A DNA stretch of 58,784 bases from positions 1 to 58,784 of the forward strand of contig AZKM01000022.1 of NCBI GenBank assembly GCA_000510425.1, written 5' to 3'. The notes under the pieces are model-generated. The model was given only the letters and a program-made list of their open reading frames with translations. It was not told the DNA's origin and ran no database searches. This DNA comes from Eubacterium nodatum ATCC 33099. GTDB taxonomy: Bacteria; Bacillota; Clostridia; Peptostreptococcales; Anaerovoracaceae. Made by a program: the position numbers and the translations under genes. Positions 34,764 to 43,559 of the stretch are shown one piece after another (position 1 is the first letter of the stretch; every line of letters begins with the position of its first letter).

Positions 34764-35642
34764 ATGAGCATTTACGATGTATTTTATAAAAATGAAGATG
34801 GAGCAGGAGATAATGATTTTAATAAAGAGGAGTGGGCAAAGAAAAAACAGAAACAAAGGGAAGATGCCTATGAAATGGTTGAAAAAACCTGCGAGAAGAT
34901 GCTTTCAGATGGAGAAGCTTTTAGAGACTATCTGAAAGTGCAAGGAAGGTTTGATCGTTACTCTGTAACCAATGCCGTATTGGTATCTGCACAGATGCCA
35001 AATGCAGCAAAGCTCAAAGACTACAGGAAGTGGAGATCCGAAAGGGTTTATGTAGATAAAGGAGCAAATAAGGTAGTCATACTGGAACCCGGTAAGGAAT
35101 ATATCAGAGAGGATGGAACGCAGGCAGTTTCATATAACGCAAAGGTAGTCTATGATATTTCCCAAACATCTGTTAAGGATAAAGCGGGGAAGGAAAGAAT
35201 GTATAGCATTAGAAATCTTATTTCCGCACTAATAGATGCAAGTCCGGCAGCTTTTCAGCCTACGGATGAACTCAGCATACCTGCCTTTTATGATAAAGAA
35301 AAGCAAACTATTTTTGTAAAGACAGGTTTAACAGAGGAGCAGCTTTTCAAAGCGGTAGCAAAGGAAGTGTCTGCAGCAATTTATCATGTAAAATTTAATG
35401 AAGATAGAGAGATTTCAAATTTTAAATCTTACTGCATAGCTTTCATGACAGCTTCAAAGTATGGAATGGATACAAGTGATTTCAATTTTAATAAAGTGCC
35501 GGAAGTCCTTAAAGGGTTTGAGCCACAGACACTTAAAAGTGAACTTGGAAAAATAAGAGATGTTCTGGGAGAGATTCAAACGGAAATGCATCGAAGTCTT
35601 GAGAAAAATGCTCCAATGAAAAATAGGGAACAGGAAAGGTAA
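34764..35642 (+). CDS. ArdC/LtrC-like ssDNA-associated protein
   Basis: A 292-residue soluble protein. The block GEAFRDYLKVQGRFDRYSVTNAVLVSAQMPNAAKLKDYRKWR, then KGANKVVILEPGKEYIREDGTQAVSYNAKVVYDISQT, is the ArdC N-terminal-like domain of conjugative elements, which binds single-stranded DNA and can shield it from restriction. The C-terminal half has EEQLFKAVAKEVSAAIY where ArdC metalloproteases carry HExxH; no HExxH is seen, so protease activity is unlikely. It sits between the relaxosome and coupling-protein genes. Confidence 0.75.
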   Translation: MSIYDVFYKNEDGAGDNDFNKEEWAKKKQKQREDAYEMVEKTCEKMLSDGEAFRDYLKVQGRFDRYSVTNAVLVSAQMPNAAKLKDYRKWRSERVYVDKGANKVVILEPGKEYIREDGTQAVSYNAKVVYDISQTSVKDKAGKERMYSIRNLISALIDASPAAFQPTDELSIPAFYDKEKQTIFVKTGLTEEQLFKAVAKEVSAAIYHVKFNEDREISNFKSYCIAFMTASKYGMDTSDFNFNKVPEVLKGFEPQTLKSELGKIRDVLGEIQTEMHRSLEKNAPMKNREQER

Positions 35643-35659
35643 AAAAAGGTATATAAATT

Positions 35660-35857
35660 ATGAAAGAAGAAAAATATTATCTTGAAATGGACAGATATGA
35701 CAGGAGTATTTTAATAAATGCTCTAAATGAGCTTAGAAGTAAACAGCTTTCAGAAGATCGTCCGGCAGATCCTATCAACGAGTTGATCCTAAAGGTATCG
35801 GAAGCCCCTTTGAGAAAAAGCAGGAATATGACCTGCAGGACAAATGAGGAGAGGTGA
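35660..35857 (+). CDS. small ICE protein, paralogue of the one at 7529
   Basis: A 65-residue protein (EEKYYLEMDRYDRSILINALNELRSKQLSEDRPADPINELILKVSEAPLRKSR). It shares its layout with the product of 7529-7708. Such small proteins usually precede VirD4 in these elements, and here it overlaps the coupling-protein ORF by 14 bases. The function is unknown. Confidence 0.75.
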   Translation: MKEEKYYLEMDRYDRSILINALNELRSKQLSEDRPADPINELILKVSEAPLRKSRNMTCRTNEER

Positions 35858-37637
35858 TTCAAAACTTGCAGAGCGGATTCTGCTTGTTATCGGAATTGTT
35901 CCTATCATTTGGATAGCGCTTCTTGTTGCTCCAAGTATTAAGGGCGGGCTTCCGTTAATGCTTGAAAATCTTAATGATGCTTTCAAAACTCCGTGGAAGA
36001 TCAGTGTATGTAAGGACAGCTTAAAAACTGTCCTTATTTTTATAGCCTCATATGGACTTGGAATAGGGATATATCTGTCAACACACAGAAACTATAGGAG
36101 AAGAGAAGAACACGGCTCTGCAAAATGGGGCATTCCCGGAAAGCTAAATAGGAAATATAGAGATAAAAATCCGGATTTAAATAAAATATTAACTCAGCAG
36201 GTAAGAATTGGACTTGATGGAAAAAAGCACAGAAGAAATTTAAATACTATTGTATGCGGCGGCAGTGGAAGCGGAAAAACAAGATTTTTTGCAAAACCCA
36301 ATGCCATGCAGTGTAATACATCTTTTGTGGTTCTTGATCCGAAAGGAGAAATTTTGCGTGATATCGGCGGGCTTCTTGAGATAAAAGGATACGATGTCAG
36401 AGTCCTTGATTTAATCAATATGGAAAGAAGTCATTGCTATAACCCATTTGTGTATTTGAAATCGGATAATGATGTGCAAAGGCTTGTAACAAATCTCTTT
36501 AAGGCAACTACGCCAAAGGGAGCACAGTCCCAGGACCCATTCTGGGATACGGCGGCAAGCATGCTTCTTCTTGCTCTCATTTTTTATCTGAAACATGAAG
36601 CACCTCCGGAGGAACAGAATTTTTCTATGGTGATGGAAATGCTTCGTGCAGGCGAAGTAAGGGAAGATGACGACACCTACGCAAGTCCCCTTGACGAACT
36701 CTTCGACAGGCTTGAAACGGTAAATCCTGAGCATATCGCTCTTAAATATTATAGGGACTATCATTCCGGTTCAGGAAAAACTTTAAAAAGTATTCAAATC
36801 ACCCTTGCATCAAGACTTGAAAAATTCAATCTTGACAGTCTTTCGGGGCTTACCATGACGGATGAACTTAATCTGCCGGAGCTTGGAGAAAAGAAGATAG
36901 CACTCTTCGCACTTATTCCGGATAATGACACCAGTTTTAATTTTCTTGTGTCTATTTTGTACACGCAGCTTTTTCAGCAGCTGTTTTATCTTGCAGATCA
37001 TAAGTATGGAGGGAGCCTTCCCATGCACTGCCATTTTCTGATGGATGAATTCAGTAATGTTTCCCTTCCGGATGATTTTGACAAGATTCTGTCTGTAATG
37101 AGATCAAGAGGAATATCTGTCTCCATCATTTTACAAAACCTTGCTCAGCTAAAGGCTCTCTTTGAAAATCAGTGGGAAAATATTACAGGGAATTGTGATG
37201 AATTTTTATATCTTGGAGGGAACGAGCAAAGCACCCATAAGTATGTATCCGAGCTTCTTGGAAAGGAAACGATAGATACAAATACCTACGGAAAAAGCCT
37301 TGGAAGGTCGGGTAATTACTCCACTAACTATCAAATATCGGGAAGAGAACTTATGATGCCGGATGAAGTCAGGATGCTGGATAACCGGTATGCACTTTTA
37401 TTTATCCGTGGAGAAAGACCTGTAATGGATCTGAAATATGATCTACTTAAGCATCCTAATATCAAGTTCATAACAGACGGTGGCGCAAAGGCATATTTGC
37501 ACGGAGAAGCAAAGGAGGCAAAAGCAGAACTCCGGTTCCAAAGAGAAATACCGGATAATGCGGTAAGACTTACTTCAATTGCCACATCCTATGAGCTTTT
37601 TTCTGAAGAAAATGTAACGGAACTTTTAGAACAGTAA
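35844..37637 (+). CDS. VirD4/TraG-type coupling protein
   Basis: A 597-residue membrane ATPase that brings the relaxase-DNA complex to the secretion channel. Two N-terminal membrane spans are seen (ILLVIGIVPIIWIALLVA; LIFIASYGLGIGIYLS). Walker A VCGGSGSGKTRFFAKP is near residue 138, and Walker B CHFLMDEFSNVSLPDDF near 398. HGSAKWG and the conserved FVVLDPKGEILRD also fit the family. ATG 35844 lies inside the previous small gene. The length is normal and intact. Confidence 0.94.
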   Translation: MRRGDSKLAERILLVIGIVPIIWIALLVAPSIKGGLPLMLENLNDAFKTPWKISVCKDSLKTVLIFIASYGLGIGIYLSTHRNYRRREEHGSAKWGIPGKLNRKYRDKNPDLNKILTQQVRIGLDGKKHRRNLNTIVCGGSGSGKTRFFAKPNAMQCNTSFVVLDPKGEILRDIGGLLEIKGYDVRVLDLINMERSHCYNPFVYLKSDNDVQRLVTNLFKATTPKGAQSQDPFWDTAASMLLLALIFYLKHEAPPEEQNFSMVMEMLRAGEVREDDDTYASPLDELFDRLETVNPEHIALKYYRDYHSGSGKTLKSIQITLASRLEKFNLDSLSGLTMTDELNLPELGEKKIALFALIPDNDTSFNFLVSILYTQLFQQLFYLADHKYGGSLPMHCHFLMDEFSNVSLPDDFDKILSVMRSRGISVSIILQNLAQLKALFENQWENITGNCDEFLYLGGNEQSTHKYVSELLGKETIDTNTYGKSLGRSGNYSTNYQISGRELMMPDEVRMLDNRYALLFIRGERPVMDLKYDLLKHPNIKFITDGGAKAYLHGEAKEAKAELRFQREIPDNAVRLTSIATSYELFSEENVTELLEQ

Positions 37638-37666
37638 TATAACAATGGAAAGGAGAGATATATTAA

Positions 37667-38020
37667 ATGAAAAAACATGACTTGGAAGATATAAAAGGCG
37701 AAAGAAAGAGGATTTTTTCTCTTGGGAAAAAAGAGAGAAGGATTTTGATTGCATATTCAATATGCGTTCTTTTTCTGCAGCTTGGAGGCACAGCAGTTTT
37801 TGCAGCAGGCGATCCGATAGCAGTAGTTAATAACTTGTCCAAATTTATATTCAGTTTAATTAGGGCTATCGGAATGATACTCCTTGGGTTTGGGATTGTG
37901 CAGATTGGACTATCATTAAAATCTCATGATCCGTCGCAAAGAGCAAACGGCTTCTTAACTTTAGCAGGAGGCGTTATCATAACCTTTGCAAAGGAAATAT
38001 TGAATTTGATTGCAGGGTAA
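37667..38020 (+). CDS. Maff2-family pilin-like membrane protein
   Basis: A 117-residue protein with a long cytosolic N-terminus and a cleavable-looking hydrophobic segment (ILIAYSICVLFLQLGGTAVFAAG). Two more spans follow (FIFSLIRAIGMILLGFGIVQIGL; FLTLAGGVIITFAKEILNLIAG). This matches Maff2 proteins, which take the VirB2/TrbC pilin-like place in Gram-positive type IV systems. GGAGAG precedes the ATG. It lies between VirD4 and the VirB6-like gene, as expected. Confidence 0.85.
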   Translation: MKKHDLEDIKGERKRIFSLGKKERRILIAYSICVLFLQLGGTAVFAAGDPIAVVNNLSKFIFSLIRAIGMILLGFGIVQIGLSLKSHDPSQRANGFLTLAGGVIITFAKEILNLIAG

Positions 38021-38083
38021 AGCAAGTAGGCAGGAAGGTGCAAAATGCTCTTTCCTGCCTTAAAGAACAGGAGGTGAAATATT

Positions 38084-38920
38084 GTGTCAGACAGCTGGGT
38101 AGTACAAAACCTGCAAAATGCACTTAACACTTGGAATGAGAAACTGGCAGAGGTGTGGAAACTTCTTATTCAGTCGCCAAAGACCTTTAAGGGCGGAAGC
38201 ATATGGCATGTCATTTTAAATATTCATGGAGGGCTTCAAGCGATAGGACTGGCGTTGCTGGTCCTATTTTTCGTTGTTGGAGTTGTTAAAACCTGTGGAA
38301 GCTTTACAGAGGTTAAAAAGCCGGAGCATGCGGTAAAACTTTTTGTAAGATTTGCTATTGCAAAAGGTGTTGTAACATATGGTCTTGAGCTTATGCTTGC
38401 ACTCTTTGATATAGCACAGGGCGTAGTATCTAAAATTATTAAAATGGCAGGACTTGGGAAGGTTGGTAAAACAATTCTGCCAAAGGAGATGATTAAGGCG
38501 GTTGAGGACTGCGGTTTCTTTGAGAGTATTCCGCTATGGGCAGTAACCCTTATAGGAAGCCTTTTCATAACAGTGCTTTCATTTATTATCATCATGAGCG
38601 TATATGGAAGATTTTTTAAGCTATATATGTATACGGCGATTGCTCCGATTCCGCTTTCAACTTTTGCAGGAGAACCTACGCAGCAGATAGGAAAAAGTTT
38701 TCTCAAGTCCTATGCTGCAGTATGCCTTGAAGGAGCTATAATCGTTCTTGCTTGTGTGATATTTTCTGTATTTGCAGCATCTCCACCTGCAGTCAATGCG
38801 GATGCAGCACCTGCCGCCATGGTATGGAGCTATGTGGGTGAACTTGTATTTAATATGCTTGTTCTTGTTGGAGCAGTGAAGATGGCAGACCGAATCGTAA
38901 GAGAAATGATGGGGTTATAA
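38084..38920 (+). CDS. VirB6/TrbL-like polytopic channel protein
   Basis: A 278-residue protein with about six membrane spans (LQAIGLALLVLFFVVGVVKT; AVTLIGSLFITVLSFIIIM; AVCLEGAIIVLACVIFSVFA; VFNMLVLVGAVKM). The arrangement is that of TrbL/VirB6 inner-membrane channel components. It starts at GTG 38084 with AGGAGGTG at 38070. The gene ends the first half of the mating module; 38921-39038 has no gene, and an AbiE-type pair follows. Confidence 0.85.
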   Translation: MSDSWVVQNLQNALNTWNEKLAEVWKLLIQSPKTFKGGSIWHVILNIHGGLQAIGLALLVLFFVVGVVKTCGSFTEVKKPEHAVKLFVRFAIAKGVVTYGLELMLALFDIAQGVVSKIIKMAGLGKVGKTILPKEMIKAVEDCGFFESIPLWAVTLIGSLFITVLSFIIIMSVYGRFFKLYMYTAIAPIPLSTFAGEPTQQIGKSFLKSYAAVCLEGAIIVLACVIFSVFAASPPAVNADAAPAAMVWSYVGELVFNMLVLVGAVKMADRIVREMMGL

Positions 38921-39038
38921 GCTGGAAAGCGATATAGGGGAAGCAAATTGTTTTAGGACTGCAGCTAAGTATAAAAATATCTGAAAATATCCATAGTACT
39001 GTGAAGAAAACAAGATAAATTGATGCTAAGATAGACGC

Positions 39039-39094
39039 ACATTGTCAAGTGAAAAATGTTTTTACTTGACAATGTGGCACTTCTCGGTGATAAT
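39039..39094 (+). promoter_or_regulatory. inverted repeat and promoter of the AbiE pair
   Basis: ACATTGTCAAGT (39039-39050) and ACTTGACAATGT (39064-39075) are perfect inverted copies. The -35 TTGACA (39066-39071) lies within the right arm and, after 17 bases, GATAAT (39089-39094) is the -10. AbiEi antitoxins repress their operon through inverted repeats at the promoter, which fits. Confidence 0.7.
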
Positions 39095-39117
39095 AAAAAA
39101 GGAGGAGGTGATGTGGC

Positions 39118-39813
39118 GTGAAAGAGTACAAAAAGAAAATAAGTGGATATATTGAAGAAATATCTGAAAATAAACTGATTGAAGCAAGTTCGCTGCATCA
39201 TGAGAGATTTTCAGAAATTCCTGAAGCAGCCTTCTATAAAGCTCTTGAGAGACTTTGTAAGAATAAAAGACTTGTACATTTGACAAATGGATTGTATTAC
39301 AAACCAAAGGAATCAAGATTTGGGCAAGTCCCTATAAGTGATAAAGAGGTTGCAGAGCACTATATGCGTAATGGTCAGGGTATCATTATCGGCTACCACC
39401 TATATAATAAGAAAGGGCTTACAACTCAAGTAGGTAAAAATATAGAAGTGCTTTCAAATGTAGTTGGAAGTCAAAGAAAAACTGCGGGAAATGTAAAAAT
39501 TCAGAAGGCGAGTATTAAGTTTACATCGGAAAATATTCCGATTGTTGAAGCCTTGGAAATCTTACAGAATTACAGCAAAATTCAAGATGTAAACACAAAA
39601 GGTTTGATTTCATATATGACAGATTTTGCTGCCGAGTATTCTGAGAATGCAGCAATAGAGGTATTACAGTATAGGAAATATAAAAAGTCAACGATTGCAT
39701 TTATGAAAGAGTTTCTAGACTATCAGAAAGTTTCAAATGGTTTAGGAAGATACCTTTCAAAGCTTTCAAATTATGCTATTCCAAAGGTGGAGGAACTATA
39801 TGAAGTTAAGTGA
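39118..39813 (+). CDS. abiEi: AbiEi-family antitoxin (type IV toxin-antitoxin)
   Basis: A 231-residue antitoxin. The N-terminal winged helix is KKISGYIEEISENKLIEASSLHHERFSEIPEAAFYKALERLCKN, then LVHLTNGLYYKPK. An AbiEi C-terminal region follows (GIIIGYHLYNKKGLTTQVG; NVVGSQRKTAGNVKIQK). It should repress the promoter through the inverted repeat just upstream and counter the AbiEii toxin without binding it. It starts at GTG 39118 behind GGAGG. The end overlaps the toxin start by 14 bases. Confidence 0.87.
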   Translation: MKEYKKKISGYIEEISENKLIEASSLHHERFSEIPEAAFYKALERLCKNKRLVHLTNGLYYKPKESRFGQVPISDKEVAEHYMRNGQGIIIGYHLYNKKGLTTQVGKNIEVLSNVVGSQRKTAGNVKIQKASIKFTSENIPIVEALEILQNYSKIQDVNTKGLISYMTDFAAEYSENAAIEVLQYRKYKKSTIAFMKEFLDYQKVSNGLGRYLSKLSNYAIPKVEELYEVK

Positions 39814-40738
39814 TAACAAGCAGGAATTCCAGGAGCTGATAACTCTTACTGCAAGATGGCGAAAGATACCGGAAGATGCTGTGAGAAAAGATTATTTCAT
39901 TATAGTGATGCTTCGGCAGTTAGAAGAAAGTAAATATGCAGATTGCTGCGTGTTTAAAGGGGGAACCTCTTTAAGTAAGGCATATCCGGACTCTATTGAG
40001 AGATTTTCGGAAGATATTGATTTGACATATATTCCCAATGAAGAACTGAGAAACAGTCAATACTCACGTAAACTCAAGCAGATTGAAAAGATAATGTCGA
40101 AAGGTGGCAATTTAGCTAAGATTTCAGAGGAAAGAAACGATAGAAATAAAAGTTCTTTTATATCATGGGAAGAAGATGACGGCAGCAGGATTAAGCTTGA
40201 GATAGGTTCCAGTGTAAGACCTGATCCCTATGAAAAGCGGACAATAAAAACATATATTCAGGAGTATCTTGAGCATATAGGAAATGAGGAAGTTATCAAG
40301 GAGTATGATTTAAATCCGGTCACACTTAATACCTTGTGTATTGAAAGAACTTTTATTGATAAAGTTATGGCAGTGAAAAGACATGCTTACTGTGGCAGTT
40401 TGCAAAGTAAGGTTAGACACATTTACGATGTAGTGAAGCTATATAATATGCCGGAAATACAGACTTTTTTGAAGGATAAGGCAGAGTTGAAAAGATTGCT
40501 TTCATTAACCAAAGATACGGATAGTTTTTACCTTGAAAAACGAGGAATTGCGAAAGAACATAATCCTAAAAGTGCATTTGATTTTAACCTTTGGGAAAAA
40601 TACTTTGATAGAAATATTCAAAAACGCTATGAGGAACTTCACGAGGATTTGCTGTATACAGATGAAAAGCAGGACTTTTCTAAAGCGATAAATGTTTTTA
40701 GAAACCTGAATGGAGTTTTCACGGAAATTGGCGAGTAA
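39800..40738 (+). CDS. abiEii: AbiEii-family nucleotidyltransferase toxin
   Basis: A 312-residue nucleotidyltransferase. The catalytic signature CVFKGGTSLSKAYPDSIERFSEDIDLTYI is near residue 52 (GGTSLSK and D-x-D). KRHAYCGSLQSKVRHIYDVVKLY is the second conserved block. Family members modify tRNA or another NTP acceptor to halt growth and so abort phage infection or stabilise the element. ATG 39800, 6 bases behind GGAGGA, replaces the upstream ATG 39773. The pair sits between VirB6-like and PrgI genes, interrupting the transfer operon. Confidence 0.9.
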   Translation: MKLSDNKQEFQELITLTARWRKIPEDAVRKDYFIIVMLRQLEESKYADCCVFKGGTSLSKAYPDSIERFSEDIDLTYIPNEELRNSQYSRKLKQIEKIMSKGGNLAKISEERNDRNKSSFISWEEDDGSRIKLEIGSSVRPDPYEKRTIKTYIQEYLEHIGNEEVIKEYDLNPVTLNTLCIERTFIDKVMAVKRHAYCGSLQSKVRHIYDVVKLYNMPEIQTFLKDKAELKRLLSLTKDTDSFYLEKRGIAKEHNPKSAFDFNLWEKYFDRNIQKRYEELHEDLLYTDEKQDFSKAINVFRNLNGVFTEIGE

Positions 40739-40766
40739 TATATTAAAAAAAGAAAGTGAAGCAAAC

Positions 40767-40793
40767 AGGCAGTCATTTACGACTGTCTTTTTG
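40767..40793 (+). terminator. terminator of the AbiE pair
   Basis: AGGCAGTC (40767-40774) pairs with GACTGTCT (40781-40788) around a 6-base loop, followed by TTTTT. It separates the toxin from the PrgI-VirB4 genes, which then need readthrough or their own promoter. Confidence 0.75.
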
Positions 40794-40823
40794 TTTTGAA
40801 AAACAGGAAAGGAGAAGACAGTT

Positions 40824-40865
40824 ATGGCAAGAAGTATTGAAAGGAAGGAGTATCTATGGAAGTAA
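40824..40865 (+). CDS. 13-residue leader ORF overlapping PrgI
   Basis: ATG 40824 behind AAAGGAG encodes MARSIERKEYLWK and stops at TAA 40863, overlapping the PrgI start (ATG 40856) by 10 bases. Its ribosome site is better placed than that of many genes here. It may couple translation into PrgI or be the remainder of a lost gene. Confidence 0.4.
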   Translation: MARSIERKEYLWK

Positions 40866-41242
40866 AAGTAAACAGAGAAATAAGAAGCTATACTGAAAGT
40901 ATGTTTTTTGGACTGTCACTTAGACAGTTCATTTTTTCTGTCTTGGCATGCGGTGCTGCAACGTCAACATACTTTCTACTTAAAGCAGTGCTTGGAACGG
41001 AAATTGTAAGCTGGCTTTGTATTTTGGCAGCACTTCCCTTTGCAGTAATGGGATTTGTTAAATATAACGGGCTTACTGCAGAAAAGTTTTTATGGGCGTA
41101 TATAAAATCGGAAATATTGATGCCGAAAAGGCTTTGTTTTCGTAATACCAATGTGTATTACGAGATGATGAGAGGATATTTTGAAGAGATAGAGAAGGAG
41201 GCATTAAGAAAACATGATAAAAACAATGAAAATGCTATTTAA
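40856..41242 (+). CDS. PrgI-family membrane protein (VirB3-like)
   Basis: A 128-residue protein with the PrgI pattern: VKVNREIRSYTESMFFGLSLRQFIFSV, two membrane spans (IFSVLACGAATSTYFLL; WLCILAALPFAVMGF), and the tail YNGLTAEKFLWAYIKSEI. It acts in the mating channel with VirB4, whose gene overlaps its end by 29 bases. AAGGAGTATCT lies before the ATG. PrgI proteins are the VirB3 counterparts of Gram-positive systems. Confidence 0.9.
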   Translation: MEVKVNREIRSYTESMFFGLSLRQFIFSVLACGAATSTYFLLKAVLGTEIVSWLCILAALPFAVMGFVKYNGLTAEKFLWAYIKSEILMPKRLCFRNTNVYYEMMRGYFEEIEKEALRKHDKNNENAI

Positions 41243-43547
41243 GCAGGATAAGGAAAAGTTTGTAGTCCCAAAAGGAGTTCAGGATATTATCCCGGTAAAA
41301 GCAATATATAGCGATGGAATTTTTCGGGTTGGGAAAAATAAATATACGAAAACATATAAGTTTGAGGATATCAACTATGCGGTAGCATCAAGAGATGATC
41401 AGCAGGGAATGTTTTTAGAATACTGCCAGCTGTTGAACTCTCTTGACAGCGGAGCAACGACAAAGCTGACCATAAATAACAGAAGACTAAACAGTCTGAA
41501 TTTTAGGAGAAAAATCCTGATCCCCCTCCGAAAGGATGCGATGGATGTATACCGTGATGAATATAACCGTATGCTCTTTGCAAAGGCTACTCACTCAAAT
41601 TCAATCGTGCAGGATAAGTATGTAACCATATCCGTAACCAAGAAAAATATTGAAGATGCCAGGATATATTTTGCAAGGGTTGGCTCAGACCTTATAAGCC
41701 ATTTTAATCGTCTTGGTTCAAAATGCACAGAACTTGATGTAAATGAAAGACTTAGGATTATTTATGACTTTTTCAGAACCGGGGAAGAAACGAGCTTTCA
41801 TTTTAACCTGAAAGAAAAGATGAAAAAAGGGCACAGCTTCAAAGATTATATCTGCCCGGATGTATTCGAGCATGAAAAAGACTGCTTTAAGATTGGTGAA
41901 AGATGGGGAAGAGTTCTTCTTTTTAGAGAATATGCCTCCTATATCCGAGATGATATGGTGTCAAAACTTACGGAACTTAATCGTAATATGATGATGAGTA
42001 TTGATATCGTTCCGGTTCCAACAGATGAAGCTGTAAGAGAAGCGGAAAACAGGCTTCTTGGAGTAGAAACAAACATAACAAATTGGCAGAGAAAACAGAA
42101 TGAGAACAACAATTTTTCCGCTGTAGTTCCCTATGATATGGAGCAGCAGAGAAAGGAACTAAAGGAATTTCTTGATGATATTACCACAAGAGACCAGAGA
42201 ATGATGTTTGCTGTAATTACTATGGTGCATACGGCAGATACAAAGAAACAGCTTGATAATGATACGGAGGAGATATTAACTACCGCAAGAAAACATCTTT
42301 GTCAGTTTTCCGTTCTTAAGTACCAACAGCTTGATGGGCTTCAGACAGCCATTCCTTTCGGAATAAGGAAGATAGATGCATTTCGCACGCTTACAACAGA
42401 AAGTCTTGCCGTATTTATTCCATTCAGAGTGCAGGAAATATCCGATGAGGGAGGCATCTATTATGGACAAAATGTCATATCCAAAAACATGATAATTGCT
42501 GACAGAAGAAAGCTATTAAACGGCAATTCTTTTATCCTCGGGGTATCCGGTTCCGGCAAGTCCTTTGCAGGGAAAAATGAGATCACAAATCTTATGCTTT
42601 CTTCCGATGCAGATATTATTGTATTAGATCCGGAAAGAGAATATGCGCCTCTTGTTCGAGCGATGGGAGGAGAAGTCATAGAAATTTCAGCCACTTCTCC
42701 AAATCACATAAATGCTATGGATATGAGTAAGGATTATGGCGAGGTTGACCCTATTATAGAAAAATCGCAGTTCATTCAGTCTCTTTGTGAGCAGATTATA
42801 TCAGGACACCATTTTGCAAAGGGACAGCAATCTATCATAGATAGATGTACAGAAAATGTGTATCGCTACTATAAGCAGGGAAACTATATGGGAACACCTC
42901 CTACACTTTCCGATTTTAGAGATGAGCTGTTAAGGCAGACAGAACCGGAGGCCCATTCCCTTGCTCTTGAACTTGAGCTTTTTACAAGAGGCTCTCTTAA
43001 TACCTTTTCAAAACAGACCAATGTGAATACCGCTAACCGCCTTGTATGTTATGACATTTTAGAACTTGGAGAGCAGCTTAGAGCAATCGGAATGCTTGTA
43101 ATTCTCGACAGTATCATCAACAGAATTACCACAAACAGGATGAAGGGAAAACAGACCTTTATATTTATAGATGAGATTTATCTTTTGTTTATGCACGAAT
43201 ACTCCGCACAGTTTCTTTTTAAACTGTGGAAGAGGGTAAGAAAGTATGGAGCCTACTGCACAGGAATCACTCAAAATGTGGATGATCTGCTTCAGTCTCA
43301 TACGGCAAGAACTATGCTCTCAAACTCTGAATTTATCCTGATGCTCAATCAAGCGGCAACAGATAGAGCGGAACTTGCAAAACTTCTTAATATATCGGAT
43401 CTTCAGCTTTCATATATCACCAATGTGGATGCAGGACACGGACTGATTAAAGTAGGTTCAAGTCTTGTTCCTTTTGCAAATATCTTCCCTAAAAACACAA
43501 AGCTGTATAAGCTCATGTCAACAAAACCCGGAGAAAACCTCCAGTAA
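41214..43547 (+). CDS. VirB4-family conjugation ATPase
   Basis: A 777-residue ATPase that powers pilus or channel assembly. Walker A ILGVSGSGKSFAGKNEI is near residue 442 and Walker B TFIFIDEIYLLFMHE near 648. FWRRGRKYG-like KLWKRVRKYGAYCTGITQNV and the NSEFILMLNQ stretch are as in TraE/VirB4 of Gram-positive ICEs. It is full-length and intact. ATG 41214 or ATG 41226 could be used. It follows PrgI in the usual order. Confidence 0.95.
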   Translation: MIKTMKMLFKQDKEKFVVPKGVQDIIPVKAIYSDGIFRVGKNKYTKTYKFEDINYAVASRDDQQGMFLEYCQLLNSLDSGATTKLTINNRRLNSLNFRRKILIPLRKDAMDVYRDEYNRMLFAKATHSNSIVQDKYVTISVTKKNIEDARIYFARVGSDLISHFNRLGSKCTELDVNERLRIIYDFFRTGEETSFHFNLKEKMKKGHSFKDYICPDVFEHEKDCFKIGERWGRVLLFREYASYIRDDMVSKLTELNRNMMMSIDIVPVPTDEAVREAENRLLGVETNITNWQRKQNENNNFSAVVPYDMEQQRKELKEFLDDITTRDQRMMFAVITMVHTADTKKQLDNDTEEILTTARKHLCQFSVLKYQQLDGLQTAIPFGIRKIDAFRTLTTESLAVFIPFRVQEISDEGGIYYGQNVISKNMIIADRRKLLNGNSFILGVSGSGKSFAGKNEITNLMLSSDADIIVLDPEREYAPLVRAMGGEVIEISATSPNHINAMDMSKDYGEVDPIIEKSQFIQSLCEQIISGHHFAKGQQSIIDRCTENVYRYYKQGNYMGTPPTLSDFRDELLRQTEPEAHSLALELELFTRGSLNTFSKQTNVNTANRLVCYDILELGEQLRAIGMLVILDSIINRITTNRMKGKQTFIFIDEIYLLFMHEYSAQFLFKLWKRVRKYGAYCTGITQNVDDLLQSHTARTMLSNSEFILMLNQAATDRAELAKLLNISDLQLSYITNVDAGHGLIKVGSSLVPFANIFPKNTKLYKLMSTKPGENLQ

Positions 43548-43559
43548 AGGGATAGGAAT

